A stretch of 64,000 bases of DNA from Rhodococcus sp. G-MC3 (GTDB lineage Bacteria; Actinomycetota; Actinomycetes; Mycobacteriales; Mycobacteriaceae), in the NCBI RefSeq assembly GCF_030063335.1, contig NZ_JASISW010000003.1, forward strand, positions 124,001-188,000, read 5' to 3'. Shown here in pieces: positions 1 to 8,863 of this stretch. The notes beneath the pieces were generated by a model, which saw only the letters and a list, made by a program, of their open reading frames with translations, did no database searches and was not told the DNA's origin. Each line of letters opens with the position of its first letter. The stretch's first letter is position 1. A program made the translations under genes and the position numbers.

Positions 1-2
1 GG

Positions 3-1442
3 GTGGTCGACGCTTACACACTCACCTTTGCGGGACTGCTGCTCGCCTTCGGTCACCTCGGAGATCGATACGGCCGAAAGAAAGTCATGATGATCGGGTT
101 GATCGGCATCGCGGTGATGTCGGTCGGCGGCGCCCTGGCCACCGACCTCGGTCAGGTTGTGATCGCACGGGCGGCCATGGGGGTGTGTGCCGCGGCGGTA
201 TTCCCGGCGACACTCGCGCTGATCATCAATATCTTCACCGACGGCAAGGAACGCGCCCTCGCGATCGCAGCATGGACGGCGATGGCAGGTTTCGCCATCG
301 CGATCGGCCCGACCGCGGGCGGGTTTCTGCTGGAACACTTCTCGTGGCACTCGGTTTTCTGGATCAACGTGCCGGTCGCTGCCGTCGTCGTAGTCGGGGC
401 CTACCTGTTCGTACCGGAATCGAGATCCTCGCACGTCGGCAAGTACGACCCGCTCGGTATTGCGTTGTCCCTCGTCGGCATCACCGTGCTGGTGTGGGCG
501 ATCATCGAAGCGCCGCATCACGGCTGGCTGTCCACCATCAGTATTGCCGCTTACATAGGAGCAGTAGTGTGTCTCGCCGTGTTCGTCTGGTGGGAACTTC
601 GCACTCCGTCGCCGGTTCTCGACATGAACCTTTTCCGCATCCGCCGATTCGCGTTGCCTGCCTTGGCAATCGCCGTCGCGTACTTCTCCATGTTCGGTTT
701 CCTGTTCATGATCACCCAGTACTTCCAGGGCGTGATGGAACTCAGTCCACTGCAATTCGGCATTCACTCGTTGCCGTTCGCTGTATCCATCGCGATCGGC
801 GCACCGCTGGCCACCGTTATCGCGCAGCGGATCGGTACCACCGCAGTGATCGTCTTCGGCCTGGTTGTGATGAGTGTCGGAATGTTCATCGCCGGTCAGG
901 TGGAGGTCGAGACACCCTATGTCGGTCCGGTGGTCATTTCGATGGTTCTGATGGGACTCGGGCTAGCAATAGTTCAGGGACCAGCGACGGAGTCGATCAT
1001 GTCCTCGGTGACCCTCGACGAGGCAGGGGCGGGTTCCGCGGTGAACGATACGACCCGTGAGGTCGGCGGCACACTGGGTGTGGCCGTCCTCGGTTCGATC
1101 GTGGCGTCGGTCTACAAGACAAAGGTCTCGCCTCTCGTCGACGCTGTTCCCGACGCACTGATGGAGCCGTATCAGAAGGCATTCGCACGTGAGACCGTTG
1201 TCAGCGTGATCGAGATCGTCAAGTCGCCGAGCAATTCCATCTTCGCCACCCAGAAGGCGGATCTGGTGTACGCGATGAAAGCTGCATCGCTCGAAGGCTT
1301 TCAGCTGGCCTCGTTCGTCACCGTCGGATCAGCGATGGCGTGTGCACTTGCCGTCGCGATATTCCTGCCGTGGGGACGACCGGAAGGCGACGGCGTGTTG
1401 CTCGCTTGGCGGAACAGCGTCCAGGCCGGGCATCGAAAATAG
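3..1442 (+). CDS. MFS drug:H+ antiporter, DHA2 family (5' end outside window)
   Basis: Proton-driven efflux permease of the inner membrane, EmrB/QacA-like 14-segment (DHA2) family. The reading frame is open to the window edge. The first visible residues (WVVDAYTLTFAGLLL-like, then GHLGDRYGRKK) correspond to the second membrane segment and the loop 2-3 motif A of the family, so about 40-60 residues lie upstream and the GTG at position 3 is not a real start. The later segments and a short polar tail ending at TAG are present, so the 3' end looks complete. A 5'-truncated MHS transporter follows on the same strand. The substrate cannot be predicted. Confidence 0.85.
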   Translation: MVDAYTLTFAGLLLAFGHLGDRYGRKKVMMIGLIGIAVMSVGGALATDLGQVVIARAAMGVCAAAVFPATLALIINIFTDGKERALAIAAWTAMAGFAIAIGPTAGGFLLEHFSWHSVFWINVPVAAVVVVGAYLFVPESRSSHVGKYDPLGIALSLVGITVLVWAIIEAPHHGWLSTISIAAYIGAVVCLAVFVWWELRTPSPVLDMNLFRIRRFALPALAIAVAYFSMFGFLFMITQYFQGVMELSPLQFGIHSLPFAVSIAIGAPLATVIAQRIGTTAVIVFGLVVMSVGMFIAGQVEVETPYVGPVVISMVLMGLGLAIVQGPATESIMSSVTLDEAGAGSAVNDTTREVGGTLGVAVLGSIVASVYKTKVSPLVDAVPDALMEPYQKAFARETVVSVIEIVKSPSNSIFATQKADLVYAMKAASLEGFQLASFVTVGSAMACALAVAIFLPWGRPEGDGVLLAWRNSVQAGHRK

Positions 1443-1518
1443 TGTTCACCAGCTCGCGATCACACGACGTGTCGGACGTTCGTTGCTGTCCGAGAACAGG
1501 TGTGGGCTCGATTTCCTG

Positions 1519-2604
1519 ATGCGCTCGACGTCGGGTGCCTCGACCACGCTGATCGGCGCACTCCCGACGTACGACGCGATCGGCATTCTCGCCCCCGTCC
1601 TGCTGGTGGCACTGCGCCTCATCCAGGGCTTCGGTGCAGGTGCCGAGATTGCCGGTGCGACTGTCATGCTCGTGGAATACGCACCGAGCAAGCGTCGAGG
1701 GCTCATCGGTTCGCTCGTGTCTCTCGGAACCAACTCCGGCACGCTCGCGGCTTCGGGTATCTGGGCGATTCTCCTGGTGGTACTGACCGAGGATCAGCTG
1801 GTCAGCTGGGGCTGGCGCATCCCGTTCCTCGCCAGCTTCTTCCTGATGGTGTTCGCGATCTGGCTGCGGTCCAATCTCAAGGAAAGCCCTGTTTTCGAGA
1901 ACCGCGCAGATGTCGTCGACGGCGTTGCACTCTCACACGCCGAGGTCGAGCAGGCGGATGCAGAGACCAAAGAAAGCGTTCTGGAGTCGGGACTCAAGCA
2001 GCGCAAGGGCCGCGCGTTCTTCGTCGCCCTCGGCTTGCGATTCGGTCAGGCCGGTAACTCCGGTTTGATCCAGACCTTCCTGGTGGGCTACATAGCCTCG
2101 ACGCTACTGCTGGACAAGTCGATCGCCACGACGGCCATCGTCTACGGCTCCCTGCTCGGTTTCGTCACCATTCCGGTGGTCGGCATACTCGGGGACAAGT
2201 TCGGTCGACGACCGATGTACATGATTCTCAGCGGCGCGACGATGGTGCTCGCGTTCCCGCTGCTGTACCTGGTTACCAGCGGTAACAATGCCACCCTGAT
2301 TCTGGCGATGGTGTTCGCACTCAACATCGGCGTGCTCGGCCTGTTCTCGCTCGAGAGTGTCACGATGGCCGAATTATTCGGTGCACGAACACGATTCACC
2401 CAGCTTGCACTGGCCAAGGAAATTGGTGGCATTCTTGCTACCGCCATCGGACCACTGATGGCTGCAACGCTCACCGCCGTCACCGGAAGCTGGTGGCCGA
2501 TCGGAGCCATGTTGGTCGTCTACTCCGCCATCACGCTGGTGTCGGCCTACCTCTCGCCGGAGACCCGCGGACGCGACTTGGTCAGGCTCGACGACGCGAT
2601 CTGA
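1519..2604 (+). pseudogene. 5'-truncated MHS-family metabolite:H+ symporter
   Basis: From about position 1530 the translation matches the MHS branch of the major facilitator superfamily (ShiA/ProP/KgtP-like): ALPTYDAIG, then RLIQGFGAGAEIAG, VEYAPSKRRG and SWGWRIPFL, and a second-half motif GDKFGRRP. In the family the ALPTYD segment lies about 100 residues from the start. The first three membrane segments and the N-terminal motif A are therefore absent. Upstream of 1530 the frame runs back into sequence overlapping the end of the preceding DHA2 gene without MHS similarity. An in-frame ATG at 1519 could initiate a stump, but a nine-segment product is unlikely to transport. A deletion remnant is the likeliest reading. 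Confidence 0.75.
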
Positions 2605-2640
2605 TGTGCCTGGCGGCGAAGCCGCATAGACTTCGGCAGC

Positions 2641-4824
2641 ATGGCCGAAGCGATCGACGAACACTTCCTCGACACCGTCGCCGCCCCGGTGCGAGAGCCT
2701 CGTTCACTCGGCCCGGACCTTACGCCCGCACGCGCGCTCGAGCTGTTCGACGCCCAGCTCGGTAGTCGGCACCTGGACTTCGCGGCGCGGTGGCTTCGAT
2801 CGAAGGGGCAGGGTTTTTACACCATTGGATCCTCGGGGCACGAAAGCAACGCAGTGGTCGCCGGCGCCTCTAGGCCGACGGATCCTGCACTGCTGCACTA
2901 CCGTTCGGGTGCGTTCTTCCTCGAACGCGCCAGGCAGGGCGGCGCGTTCGATTCAACGGGGAGTGATCGCACAGGTAGCGATCCGATCAGGGATGTGCTG
3001 CTCGGCCTGGCCGCGGCGACGGACGATCCGATCTCCGGCGGCAGACACAAGGTATTCGGCCGAGCCGACCTGGCCGTGATTCCGCAGACCTCGACGATAG
3101 CCTCGCACCTGCCGCGGGCCGTGGGCGTCGCGTTCTCGATCGGGCGTGCGCGCGCCTTGGCGGTCGAATCGCCGTGGCCATCCGACGCGGTGGTGGTGTG
3201 CAGCTTCGGCGACGCGTCCGCCAACCACTCCACCGCGGTGGGTGCCATCAACACCGCTGTGCAGACGGCATATCAGGGCTTGCCGATGCCGCTGCTGTTC
3301 GTCTGCGAGGACAACGGCATCGGGATCAGCGTGAAGACGCCCACGGGGTGGATCGCGTTCAATTTCGCAACACGACCAGGACTCGAATACTTCCATGCCG
3401 ACGGTGACGACCTCGTCGCCGTCCATCGGGCATCGACCGCTGCCACGAACTGGGTCAGGCAGCATCGCCGTCCGGCGTTCCTGCACATCGCGACCGTGCG
3501 GCTGATGGGTCACGCCGGCTCGGACGTCGAATCTTCGTATCGCACCGCCGCCGAGGTGAGCGCCGATCACGATCGAGATCCAGTAGCGTGTACCGCCAGG
3601 TTGCTGATCGATGCGGGCGTCATCACGGCCGCAGGCGCTGCGGAACTGTACGAGGCCAAACGAACCCAGGTCATGGATATCGCGCGCGACGTCATCGCAT
3701 CACCGAAGCTGGCCGATGCAGCAGCGGTGATGAGACCTCTGACCGAGCTGAACGAGTCTCTCGCCGAAGTCGTTGCGGATAGCATCGAGTTGCCGCCCGA
3801 GTCGACCTATGCGCAGGCGACGAACGCCGCGCTTCAGCACATACTGACCCGTTACTCGAACGCGGTCCTGTTCGGCGAGGACGTCGCCCGCAAAGGCGGG
3901 GTGTACGGCGTCACCAGGGGACTGCAGTCCAGATTCGGATCGAGGCGGGTGTTCGATACGGTGCTCGATGAGCAGTCCATCCTCGGATTGGCCACCGGCG
4001 CAGGTGTTTCAGGTCTACTTCCGATCGTCGAAATCCAGTATCTTGCCTACCTTCACAATGCCGCGGACCAGATCCGTGGGGAGGCGGCGACGCTGCAATT
4101 CTTCTCCGACCGCCGGTATCGGAATCCGATGATCGTCAGAATTGCGGGCTATGGCTACCAGAAGGGCTTCGGTGGACATTTCCACAACGACAACGCAATT
4201 GCGGCGCTGCGTGATATCCCCGGCATCGTCGTCGCCTCGCCGTCGCGTCCCGACGATGCAGCCGCGATGCTCGTCGCCTGTGCGGCTGCAGCCTCCGAGC
4301 AGGGAGCGGTGTGCTTGATGCTGGAACCGATTGCGCTCTACCACAGTCGGGATCTCTACGACGACGGTGACGGCGGCCGGCTCGCGGGCGGGACTGTGTC
4401 GCCGGTGACGATCGGACAGGCAAGAACGTACGGCGCTGACGGCGGGGGCAATGATCTGACCATCGTGACGTTTGCGAATGGCGTCGGGATGAGCCTGCGC
4501 GCGGCCCGCAGGTTGGCGGGCCGCGGCATCGAGGCACGTGTGGTGGACATGCGGTGGATTTCGCCGATGCCCGTCGCCGACATCCTCGAACATGCCAGCG
4601 CGAGCGGGCGCGTGCTCATCGTCGACGAGACCCGCAGGTCCGGTGGAGTGAGCGAAGGCGTGATCGCCGCTCTGGTCGACGCGGGCTTCGACGGACAGAT
4701 TGCACGGGTGACGAGCGAGGACAGCTTCATCCCTTTGGGCGACGCAGCCCTGCACGTGTTGCTGTCCGAGGACACCATCGTCGACGCTGCTGTTGAATTG
4801 GCGGCGGTGAAATCAGCTACTTGA
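2641..4824 (+). CDS. Fused 2-oxoacid dehydrogenase E1 component (alpha-beta)
   Basis: Thiamine-diphosphate-dependent dehydrogenase of the branched-chain 2-oxoacid/acetoin type, with E1-alpha and E1-beta in one 727-residue chain. The alpha half (about 30-350) carries the ThDP motif from GDAS (G190) to N225 in CEDN. The beta half (about 385-720) has LFGEDV, a transketolase-pyrimidine domain and a C-terminal domain ending near VTSEDSFIPLG. It would decarboxylate a 2-oxo acid and pass the acyl group to a lipoyl E2, but no E2 or E3 gene lies in this window. A GC-rich hairpin (GGCGGC-GAA-GCCGC, near 2608) sits just upstream. The ATG at 2641 is the first plausible start; no strong ribosome binding site is visible. 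Confidence 0.8.
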   Translation: MAEAIDEHFLDTVAAPVREPRSLGPDLTPARALELFDAQLGSRHLDFAARWLRSKGQGFYTIGSSGHESNAVVAGASRPTDPALLHYRSGAFFLERARQGGAFDSTGSDRTGSDPIRDVLLGLAAATDDPISGGRHKVFGRADLAVIPQTSTIASHLPRAVGVAFSIGRARALAVESPWPSDAVVVCSFGDASANHSTAVGAINTAVQTAYQGLPMPLLFVCEDNGIGISVKTPTGWIAFNFATRPGLEYFHADGDDLVAVHRASTAATNWVRQHRRPAFLHIATVRLMGHAGSDVESSYRTAAEVSADHDRDPVACTARLLIDAGVITAAGAAELYEAKRTQVMDIARDVIASPKLADAAAVMRPLTELNESLAEVVADSIELPPESTYAQATNAALQHILTRYSNAVLFGEDVARKGGVYGVTRGLQSRFGSRRVFDTVLDEQSILGLATGAGVSGLLPIVEIQYLAYLHNAADQIRGEAATLQFFSDRRYRNPMIVRIAGYGYQKGFGGHFHNDNAIAALRDIPGIVVASPSRPDDAAAMLVACAAAASEQGAVCLMLEPIALYHSRDLYDDGDGGRLAGGTVSPVTIGQARTYGADGGGNDLTIVTFANGVGMSLRAARRLAGRGIEARVVDMRWISPMPVADILEHASASGRVLIVDETRRSGGVSEGVIAALVDAGFDGQIARVTSEDSFIPLGDAALHVLLSEDTIVDAAVELAAVKSAT

Positions 4825-4844
4825 TAGCTGGTGAATCATGGGGA

Positions 4845-5282
4845 TCAAAGAATTGCAGATCTCGTCATCGGTAGGTGCGCGATTGCATCTTCCATGTAGT
4901 CCGGTCCGCTTCGGGCGAAACCGAAACCGCCATACCACTTTTCGAGCTGACTCTGAGCTCCGATGACGACGGCCTCGCCCGAGGCGAGTTCGAGCGCAGC
5001 CATCATGAGTTGTGCACTCAGTCCGCGGCCGCGTGCGTCGGCGGCTGTACACACGCGTCCGATACGGGTCTCGCCGTTCGAGCGGAGCACACGCAGCGTG
5101 GATACGACCCGCCCGTCGATGTTGTGCCAGAAATGCACGGTATCGGGGTGCTCGTCGGCGCCGTCGAGTTCGGGGTACGCGCAGTCTTGTTCGACGACGA
5201 ACACGTCGACCCGAAGTTTGCAGATCGAGTACACCTCATGGCCGTTCAGCTCGGCGAACGGAGCGGAATGCAGCTCGGGCAT
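4845..5282 (-). CDS. ElaA-type GNAT N-acetyltransferase
   Basis: A 145-residue acyl-CoA-dependent N-acetyltransferase of the GNAT fold. The N-terminal LRVDVFVVEQDCAYPELDG (about 23-41) is the ElaA family signature. The acetyl-CoA loop is the RGRGLSAQLM stretch near 86-95. The substrate is not predictable. Its ATG overlaps the stop of the upstream tetR by one base (TGATG), so the two are translationally coupled and it is probably the last gene of the alkB operon. Confidence 0.85.
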   Translation of the reverse strand: MPELHSAPFAELNGHEVYSICKLRVDVFVVEQDCAYPELDGADEHPDTVHFWHNIDGRVVSTLRVLRSNGETRIGRVCTAADARGRGLSAQLMMAALELASGEAVVIGAQSQLEKWYGGFGFARSGPDYMEDAIAHLPMTRSAIL

Positions 5283-5902
5283 CAGGCATCGCCCTTGATC
5301 GTGTCGACGAACGGTGTGAGCAATGACGCAAGGTCGGCTGCGACATCGGACGAGTTGCTCGGAGGCATGGACACGTAACTGAGCGCGAGCCGGACAACGG
5401 TGCGGCCCAGAACATCCGCGTTGTGCGCCGAGGCCCTGAGCCAGCTGCGCTCGAAGGTCTGCGCGAGTCGCAACGCCGCATGCTCGATCAACATGCCGCT
5501 CTCGGTGGTCACCAGTCTGAGCAAATCCGGTGGAGGATCGTCGGTGAGCATGGACATCACCAGCGGATCCGACGCACTACGAGCGAAGAATTCGGTGAAG
5601 GCGATGTACAGGGTTCGGAGACTGTCACCCTCGTTGGAATAGACAGCGTCGTCGACGGCGGAGACGAAGGAGTCGGTCAGCCGAAGTGCGTAGCCTTGCG
5701 CCAGACCCTTCCTGGTGCCGAATTCCTTGTACAGCGTCTGCCTACTGATTCCCGCGGCACTGGCGACATCGGCCATGTTGACCGTGGACCAAGTCCTCTG
5801 CAACAGCAGATCGTGGAGGCCGTCCAGGATCGTGGTGCGCATCAGGTCGGTCGCCGCGCTCTTGTAGGGGCTCGGGTTCACCGGACGGGTCGTCACATCC
5901 AT
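5282..5902 (-). CDS. TetR-family regulator of the alkB cluster
   Basis: A 206-residue TetR repressor: an N-terminal helix-turn-helix (VNMADVASAAGISRQTLYKEF, about residues 39-59 from the chosen start) followed by an all-helical ligand-binding domain. The ATG at 5902 leaves a 53-base gap after rubA2; a longer frame upstream would run through the rubredoxin gene and is not credible. In Rhodococcus and relatives a TetR gene in this position (alkU) closes the alkB-rubA1-rubA2 cluster, so control of alkB by an alkane-derived ligand is inferred from context. A 12-bp palindrome upstream of alkB is a candidate operator. Confidence 0.88.
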   Translation of the reverse strand: MDVTTRPVNPSPYKSAATDLMRTTILDGLHDLLLQRTWSTVNMADVASAAGISRQTLYKEFGTRKGLAQGYALRLTDSFVSAVDDAVYSNEGDSLRTLYIAFTEFFARSASDPLVMSMLTDDPPPDLLRLVTTESGMLIEHAALRLAQTFERSWLRASAHNADVLGRTVVRLALSYVSMPPSNSSDVAADLASLLTPFVDTIKGDA

Positions 5903-5955
5903 CAGTCTATCTGCAGCGGCCGATCTGTCCGGTGCGGTGATGCGGGAGGCGGCCG

Positions 5956-6141
5956 TCACGGCCTGCTGATCTCGACCATGAAGAAGTCGGCTTTCGCCGC
6001 GCCGCAGTCCGGGCAGCTCCAATCTTCCGGGATGTCATCCCATTTTGTACCGGGTTCGATGCCGTCGTCGGGCCAGCCGATCTCCTCGTCGTATTCGAAC
6101 CCGCACTGAATGCACTGGTACAGCTTGAAATCGGTCGACAT
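5956..6141 (-). CDS. rubA2: Rubredoxin 2 (AlkG2-type)
   Basis: A 61-residue one-iron electron carrier. The two metal-binding knuckles CIQCG and CPDCG supply the four cysteines that bind Fe. The sequence CGAAKADFF after the second knuckle, without an inserted arginine, is typical of AlkG2-type rubredoxins, the type known to pass electrons from rubredoxin reductase to AlkB. Its ATG follows the stop of rubA1 with one base between, so translation is coupled. No rubredoxin reductase gene is in the window. Confidence 0.93.
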   Translation of the reverse strand: MSTDFKLYQCIQCGFEYDEEIGWPDDGIEPGTKWDDIPEDWSCPDCGAAKADFFMVEISRP

Positions 6142-6142
6142 C

Positions 6143-6313
6143 TCAGGACACTGCTTTCTGTTCGAAATCGATCTTCTCGCGCACCCCGCAGTCGGGGCAC
6201 GGCCAATCGTCGGCGATATCGGCCCATGCTGTTCCTGCCGGAAAACCCTCTCGTGGTGCACCGGCCGATTCTTCGTAGATGTAGTTGCAGACAGGGCATT
6301 CATAACTGGCCAT
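6143..6313 (-). CDS. rubA1: Rubredoxin 1 (AlkG1-type)
   Basis: A 56-residue rubredoxin, [15 protein letters not shown] at its start, with knuckles CPVC and CPDCG. The residues after the second knuckle (GVREK) include the extra basic residue that marks AlkG1-type rubredoxins; such proteins usually do not complement electron transfer to AlkB, and their role in tandem clusters is unresolved. The ATG overlaps the alkB stop codon by one base (TGATG), so it is translated by coupling to alkB. Confidence 0.92.
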   Translation of the reverse strand: MASYECPVCNYIYEESAGAPREGFPAGTAWADIADDWPCPDCGVREKIDFEQKAVS

Positions 6314-7545
6314 CACTGCACCTCCGGGTTTGCGCCGTAGCGGGCAAGGATCTTTTCGCGCTTGCTCGGTTCGATGTTGACAGAGGTGATGTCGCCGAGG
6401 TAATGATCCAACACCCTGTGGTCCATCACCTTTCGCCAGATCGGTGGGAAGTAGGCGACCGTGATCATGCTCGCGTAGCCGCTGGGCAGGTTCGGCGCGC
6501 CCTCCATGCTGCGCAGAGTCTGGTATCGCCGAGTCGGGTTTGCATGGTGATCACTGTGCCGCTGCAGGTGATACAGGAAGATGTTGGTGACGATGTGGTC
6601 GGAGTTCCAGCTGTGCTCAGGCGCGCATCGCTCGTACCGTCCGGACGCAGTCTTGCCGCGCAGCAGCCCGTAGTGCTCCAGGTAGTTCACCGTTTCGAGC
6701 AACGAGAACCCGTAGACGGCCTGAATTACCAGGAACGGCAGCACTGTTGGACCGAAGGCGATGGTCAGGGCGCCGAACAGTACGATCGACATGAGCCAAG
6801 CATTGAGGACGTCGTTGTGGATGTTCCAGGTGGACTTGCCCAGGCGGTCCATGCGTGACTTCTCCAGGCCCCACGCCGACTTCAGGCTGCCCCATACGCT
6901 GCGCGGCAGGAAGCGCCAGAAGCTCTCGCCGAACTTGGAACTCGCGGGATCCTCTGGCGTCGCAACGCGCACGTGGTGGCCGCGGTTGTGCTCGATGAAG
7001 AAGTGACCGTAAAACGTCTGCGCCAGAGTCACTTTGGAGAGCCATCGTTCGAGGCTTGCCTTCTTGTGGCCCATTTCGTGGGCGGTGTTGATGCCGACGC
7101 CGCCCATGACGCCGATGCTGATCGCAAGTCCGATCTTGGAAATCAGGCCGAGGCCGCCGTCGATGCCAAGCCAGCTCAGGTTGTCCGCTGTCCACAGGTA
7201 GCAGGCGGTGACGAGGCTCGCGAGTTGGAACGGGATGTAGATGTAGGTGCAGTAGCGGTAGTACTTGTCGTTCTCCAGGCGCTCCATGACCTCGTCCGGT
7301 GGATTCTGACCGTCGGGCCCGAAGAAGAGGTCGAGGGTGGGGAGCATCCCGTAGACGAGGATCGGTCCGATCCACCAGAAGACCGGTGAGACGGCGTTCC
7401 AGCCGAGCAGGTTGAACGCCCAGATCAGGCCGATCGCCATGAAGATGGCTGTCGGCGGGACAAGTCCCATCAGCCAGAGATAGCGCTTCTTGTCATGCCA
7501 CTCGTCGACCGGCGTGCTCGGCCCCTGGCTCATCTGGGTTGCCAC
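6313..7545 (-). CDS. alkB: Alkane 1-monooxygenase (AlkB)
   Basis: Integral-membrane di-iron hydroxylase that oxidises the terminal carbon of n-alkanes using electrons from rubredoxin. All diagnostic histidine boxes are present: HEMGHK (about 156-161), EHNRGHH (185-191) and LQRHSDHH (327-334), plus the NYLEHYG motif (287-293). Six hydrophobic segments are expected and clusters are visible. I prefer the GTG start at 7545 because a strong AGGAG lies seven bases upstream. An ATG at 7590 would add 15 residues but has an ill-spaced binding site. First gene of alkB-rubA1-rubA2-tetR-elaA. Confidence 0.95.
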   Translation of the reverse strand: MATQMSQGPSTPVDEWHDKKRYLWLMGLVPPTAIFMAIGLIWAFNLLGWNAVSPVFWWIGPILVYGMLPTLDLFFGPDGQNPPDEVMERLENDKYYRYCTYIYIPFQLASLVTACYLWTADNLSWLGIDGGLGLISKIGLAISIGVMGGVGINTAHEMGHKKASLERWLSKVTLAQTFYGHFFIEHNRGHHVRVATPEDPASSKFGESFWRFLPRSVWGSLKSAWGLEKSRMDRLGKSTWNIHNDVLNAWLMSIVLFGALTIAFGPTVLPFLVIQAVYGFSLLETVNYLEHYGLLRGKTASGRYERCAPEHSWNSDHIVTNIFLYHLQRHSDHHANPTRRYQTLRSMEGAPNLPSGYASMITVAYFPPIWRKVMDHRVLDHYLGDITSVNIEPSKREKILARYGANPEVQ

Positions 7546-7644
7546 GACTGAACTCCTTTTCTGGAACAGATCAGATTCGGTGGTGCTCATCACTTCTTAA
7601 CTGACAATACACCGAAAATGTCAACCAGTTAGACAAATGTGCAG

Positions 7645-7656
7645 ATTTGTACAAAT
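7645..7656. promoter_or_regulatory. Candidate TetR operator upstream of alkB
   Basis: Perfect 12-bp palindrome ATTTGTACAAAT in the AT-rich divergent region between alkB and the PPOX gene, preceded by a further ACAAAT half-site at 7633-7638. A second weaker inverted pair (AACTGACA at about 7599 and TGTCAACCAGTT at about 7619) lies closer to alkB. Position and symmetry suit a TetR dimer; binding is inferred. Confidence 0.4.
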
Positions 7657-7689
7657 TACTGTGACTCAGTTCGCACGTAGGGTGTCGTC

Positions 7690-8109
7690 ATGACGACTAT
7701 CGAAGAAGCGGTGGCGCTCGCACGGTCGGAAAACGGGCTCGCGGTGGTCGCGACACTGCACGCAGCAGGGACGATTCAGGCGTCGGTGGTGAATGTGGGT
7801 CTGCTGCAGCACCCGGATTCGGATGCGCAGGTCCTTGGATTCGTGACGTACGGCAAGGCCAAACTCGCGAACCTGCGCGCACGCCCACAGGTCACTGTTA
7901 CTTTTCGCGACGGATGGCAGTGGGCAACGGTCGAGGGGATTGCCGAGATAGTCGAGCAGACCGGGGAGACGCTACGTCAGCTCCGGCGCGATGTGTTTGC
8001 CGCCGCCGGAGGTGCGCACGACGACTGGGACGAGTACGACCGAGTCATGGAGGAACAGAAAAGGTCGGTCGTCCTCATCCGAATCGAGCGCGTGTACAGC
8101 AATCGTTAG
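7690..8109 (+). CDS. PPOX-class flavin/F420-dependent oxidoreductase
   Basis: A 139-residue split beta-barrel protein of the pyridoxamine-phosphate-oxidase-like superfamily (TIGR03618-like, probably F420- or FMN-binding). Visible marks are the N-terminal LAVVATL strand, VTYGKAKLANLRARPQVTV (about 56-74), and the WATVEG strand. Members reduce small substrates or sequester flavin/F420; the substrate is unknown. It is divergent from alkB, sharing the same upstream region, and converges on the SRPBCC gene with only 26 bases between. Confidence 0.8.
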   Translation: MTTIEEAVALARSENGLAVVATLHAAGTIQASVVNVGLLQHPDSDAQVLGFVTYGKAKLANLRARPQVTVTFRDGWQWATVEGIAEIVEQTGETLRQLRRDVFAAAGGAHDDWDEYDRVMEEQKRSVVLIRIERVYSNR

Positions 8110-8135
8110 GCGCGGCGAAAACGAGACTCGGGCCG

Positions 8136-8603
8136 TCAGTCCTCCAGCGCGACACCCAGATGATCGGCAAGCCTGCGCATGGTCCCGACGATCTGTTCTT
8201 CCTTCACGCGTGGGAACCCGGCAACCTTGCGAAACTCGGGGTCGGTAACACCGGACCAGTCGTACACCTGCGTCAGCGCGGTGCGGTCCTCGGAGAGAAC
8301 GTCCAATTCCCAGGACCAGCGGGTCCCTCGGGGCTCGATTCCCTCCCGATTGGGGATCCAGCCGATGCGGCGGTCTTGTTCGAACACGAACACCGTGTTC
8401 TCCATGACGTACTCGCCGATCGCAGGCTGATACATCGCCATCGCGAATTTCTCACCCACCGCGGTGAGCGGTTGCGGGTCGACAGCACCCTGGAGCATGT
8501 CCGATCCATCGATGGACGACTGGACCTCGGGGTTTGCAAGCGCGGTGAACACCGAGGTGGCCGGGGCGCCGATGACACGTCGGACAATCAGTTGCTCGGA
8601 CAA
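8136..8603 (-). CDS. SRPBCC-superfamily (START-like) protein
   Basis: A 155-residue helix-grip protein of the polyketide-cyclase/SRPBCC type: IGAPATSVFTALANPE near the start, central beta strands with RWSWELDVL, and a C-terminal helix. It should bind a hydrophobic ligand in a cavity, but no catalytic residues can be assigned. The frame begins with TTG at 8603 and only a weak binding site lies upstream, so the exact start is uncertain. Nothing nearby on the same strand indicates a pathway. Confidence 0.75.
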   Translation of the reverse strand: MSEQLIVRRVIGAPATSVFTALANPEVQSSIDGSDMLQGAVDPQPLTAVGEKFAMAMYQPAIGEYVMENTVFVFEQDRRIGWIPNREGIEPRGTRWSWELDVLSEDRTALTQVYDWSGVTDPEFRKVAGFPRVKEEQIVGTMRRLADHLGVALED

Positions 8604-8863
8604 AGGAGAACTCGCTTTCCGTCGGAGGACAGTTACCCCTGTCTACCCGAATCGCGAGGAAACAGGCATGACTTCGCCGGGAACGGCTCATCGTCGTGAG
8701 CCCGTCAGCTCGTCACCCGGCTCTCGCTCCTCTCAGAGCGTGGGGATCGACAATTGCACCTCAGTAGACACAGCGACGAAACACGACCGCCACGCGGAAT
8801 TCGTACAGTTCGCTGGTTGGCTCCGCAAAACAGCGTGGGGCACAGGCCGAGGGGTAGAAGCGT

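Noticed and set aside
8604..8863. Possible small gene from ATG 8668 upstream of glutamine synthetase
   Set aside because: The frame runs on into the glutamine synthetase gene out of frame, with low-complexity Ser-rich sequence and no similarity.
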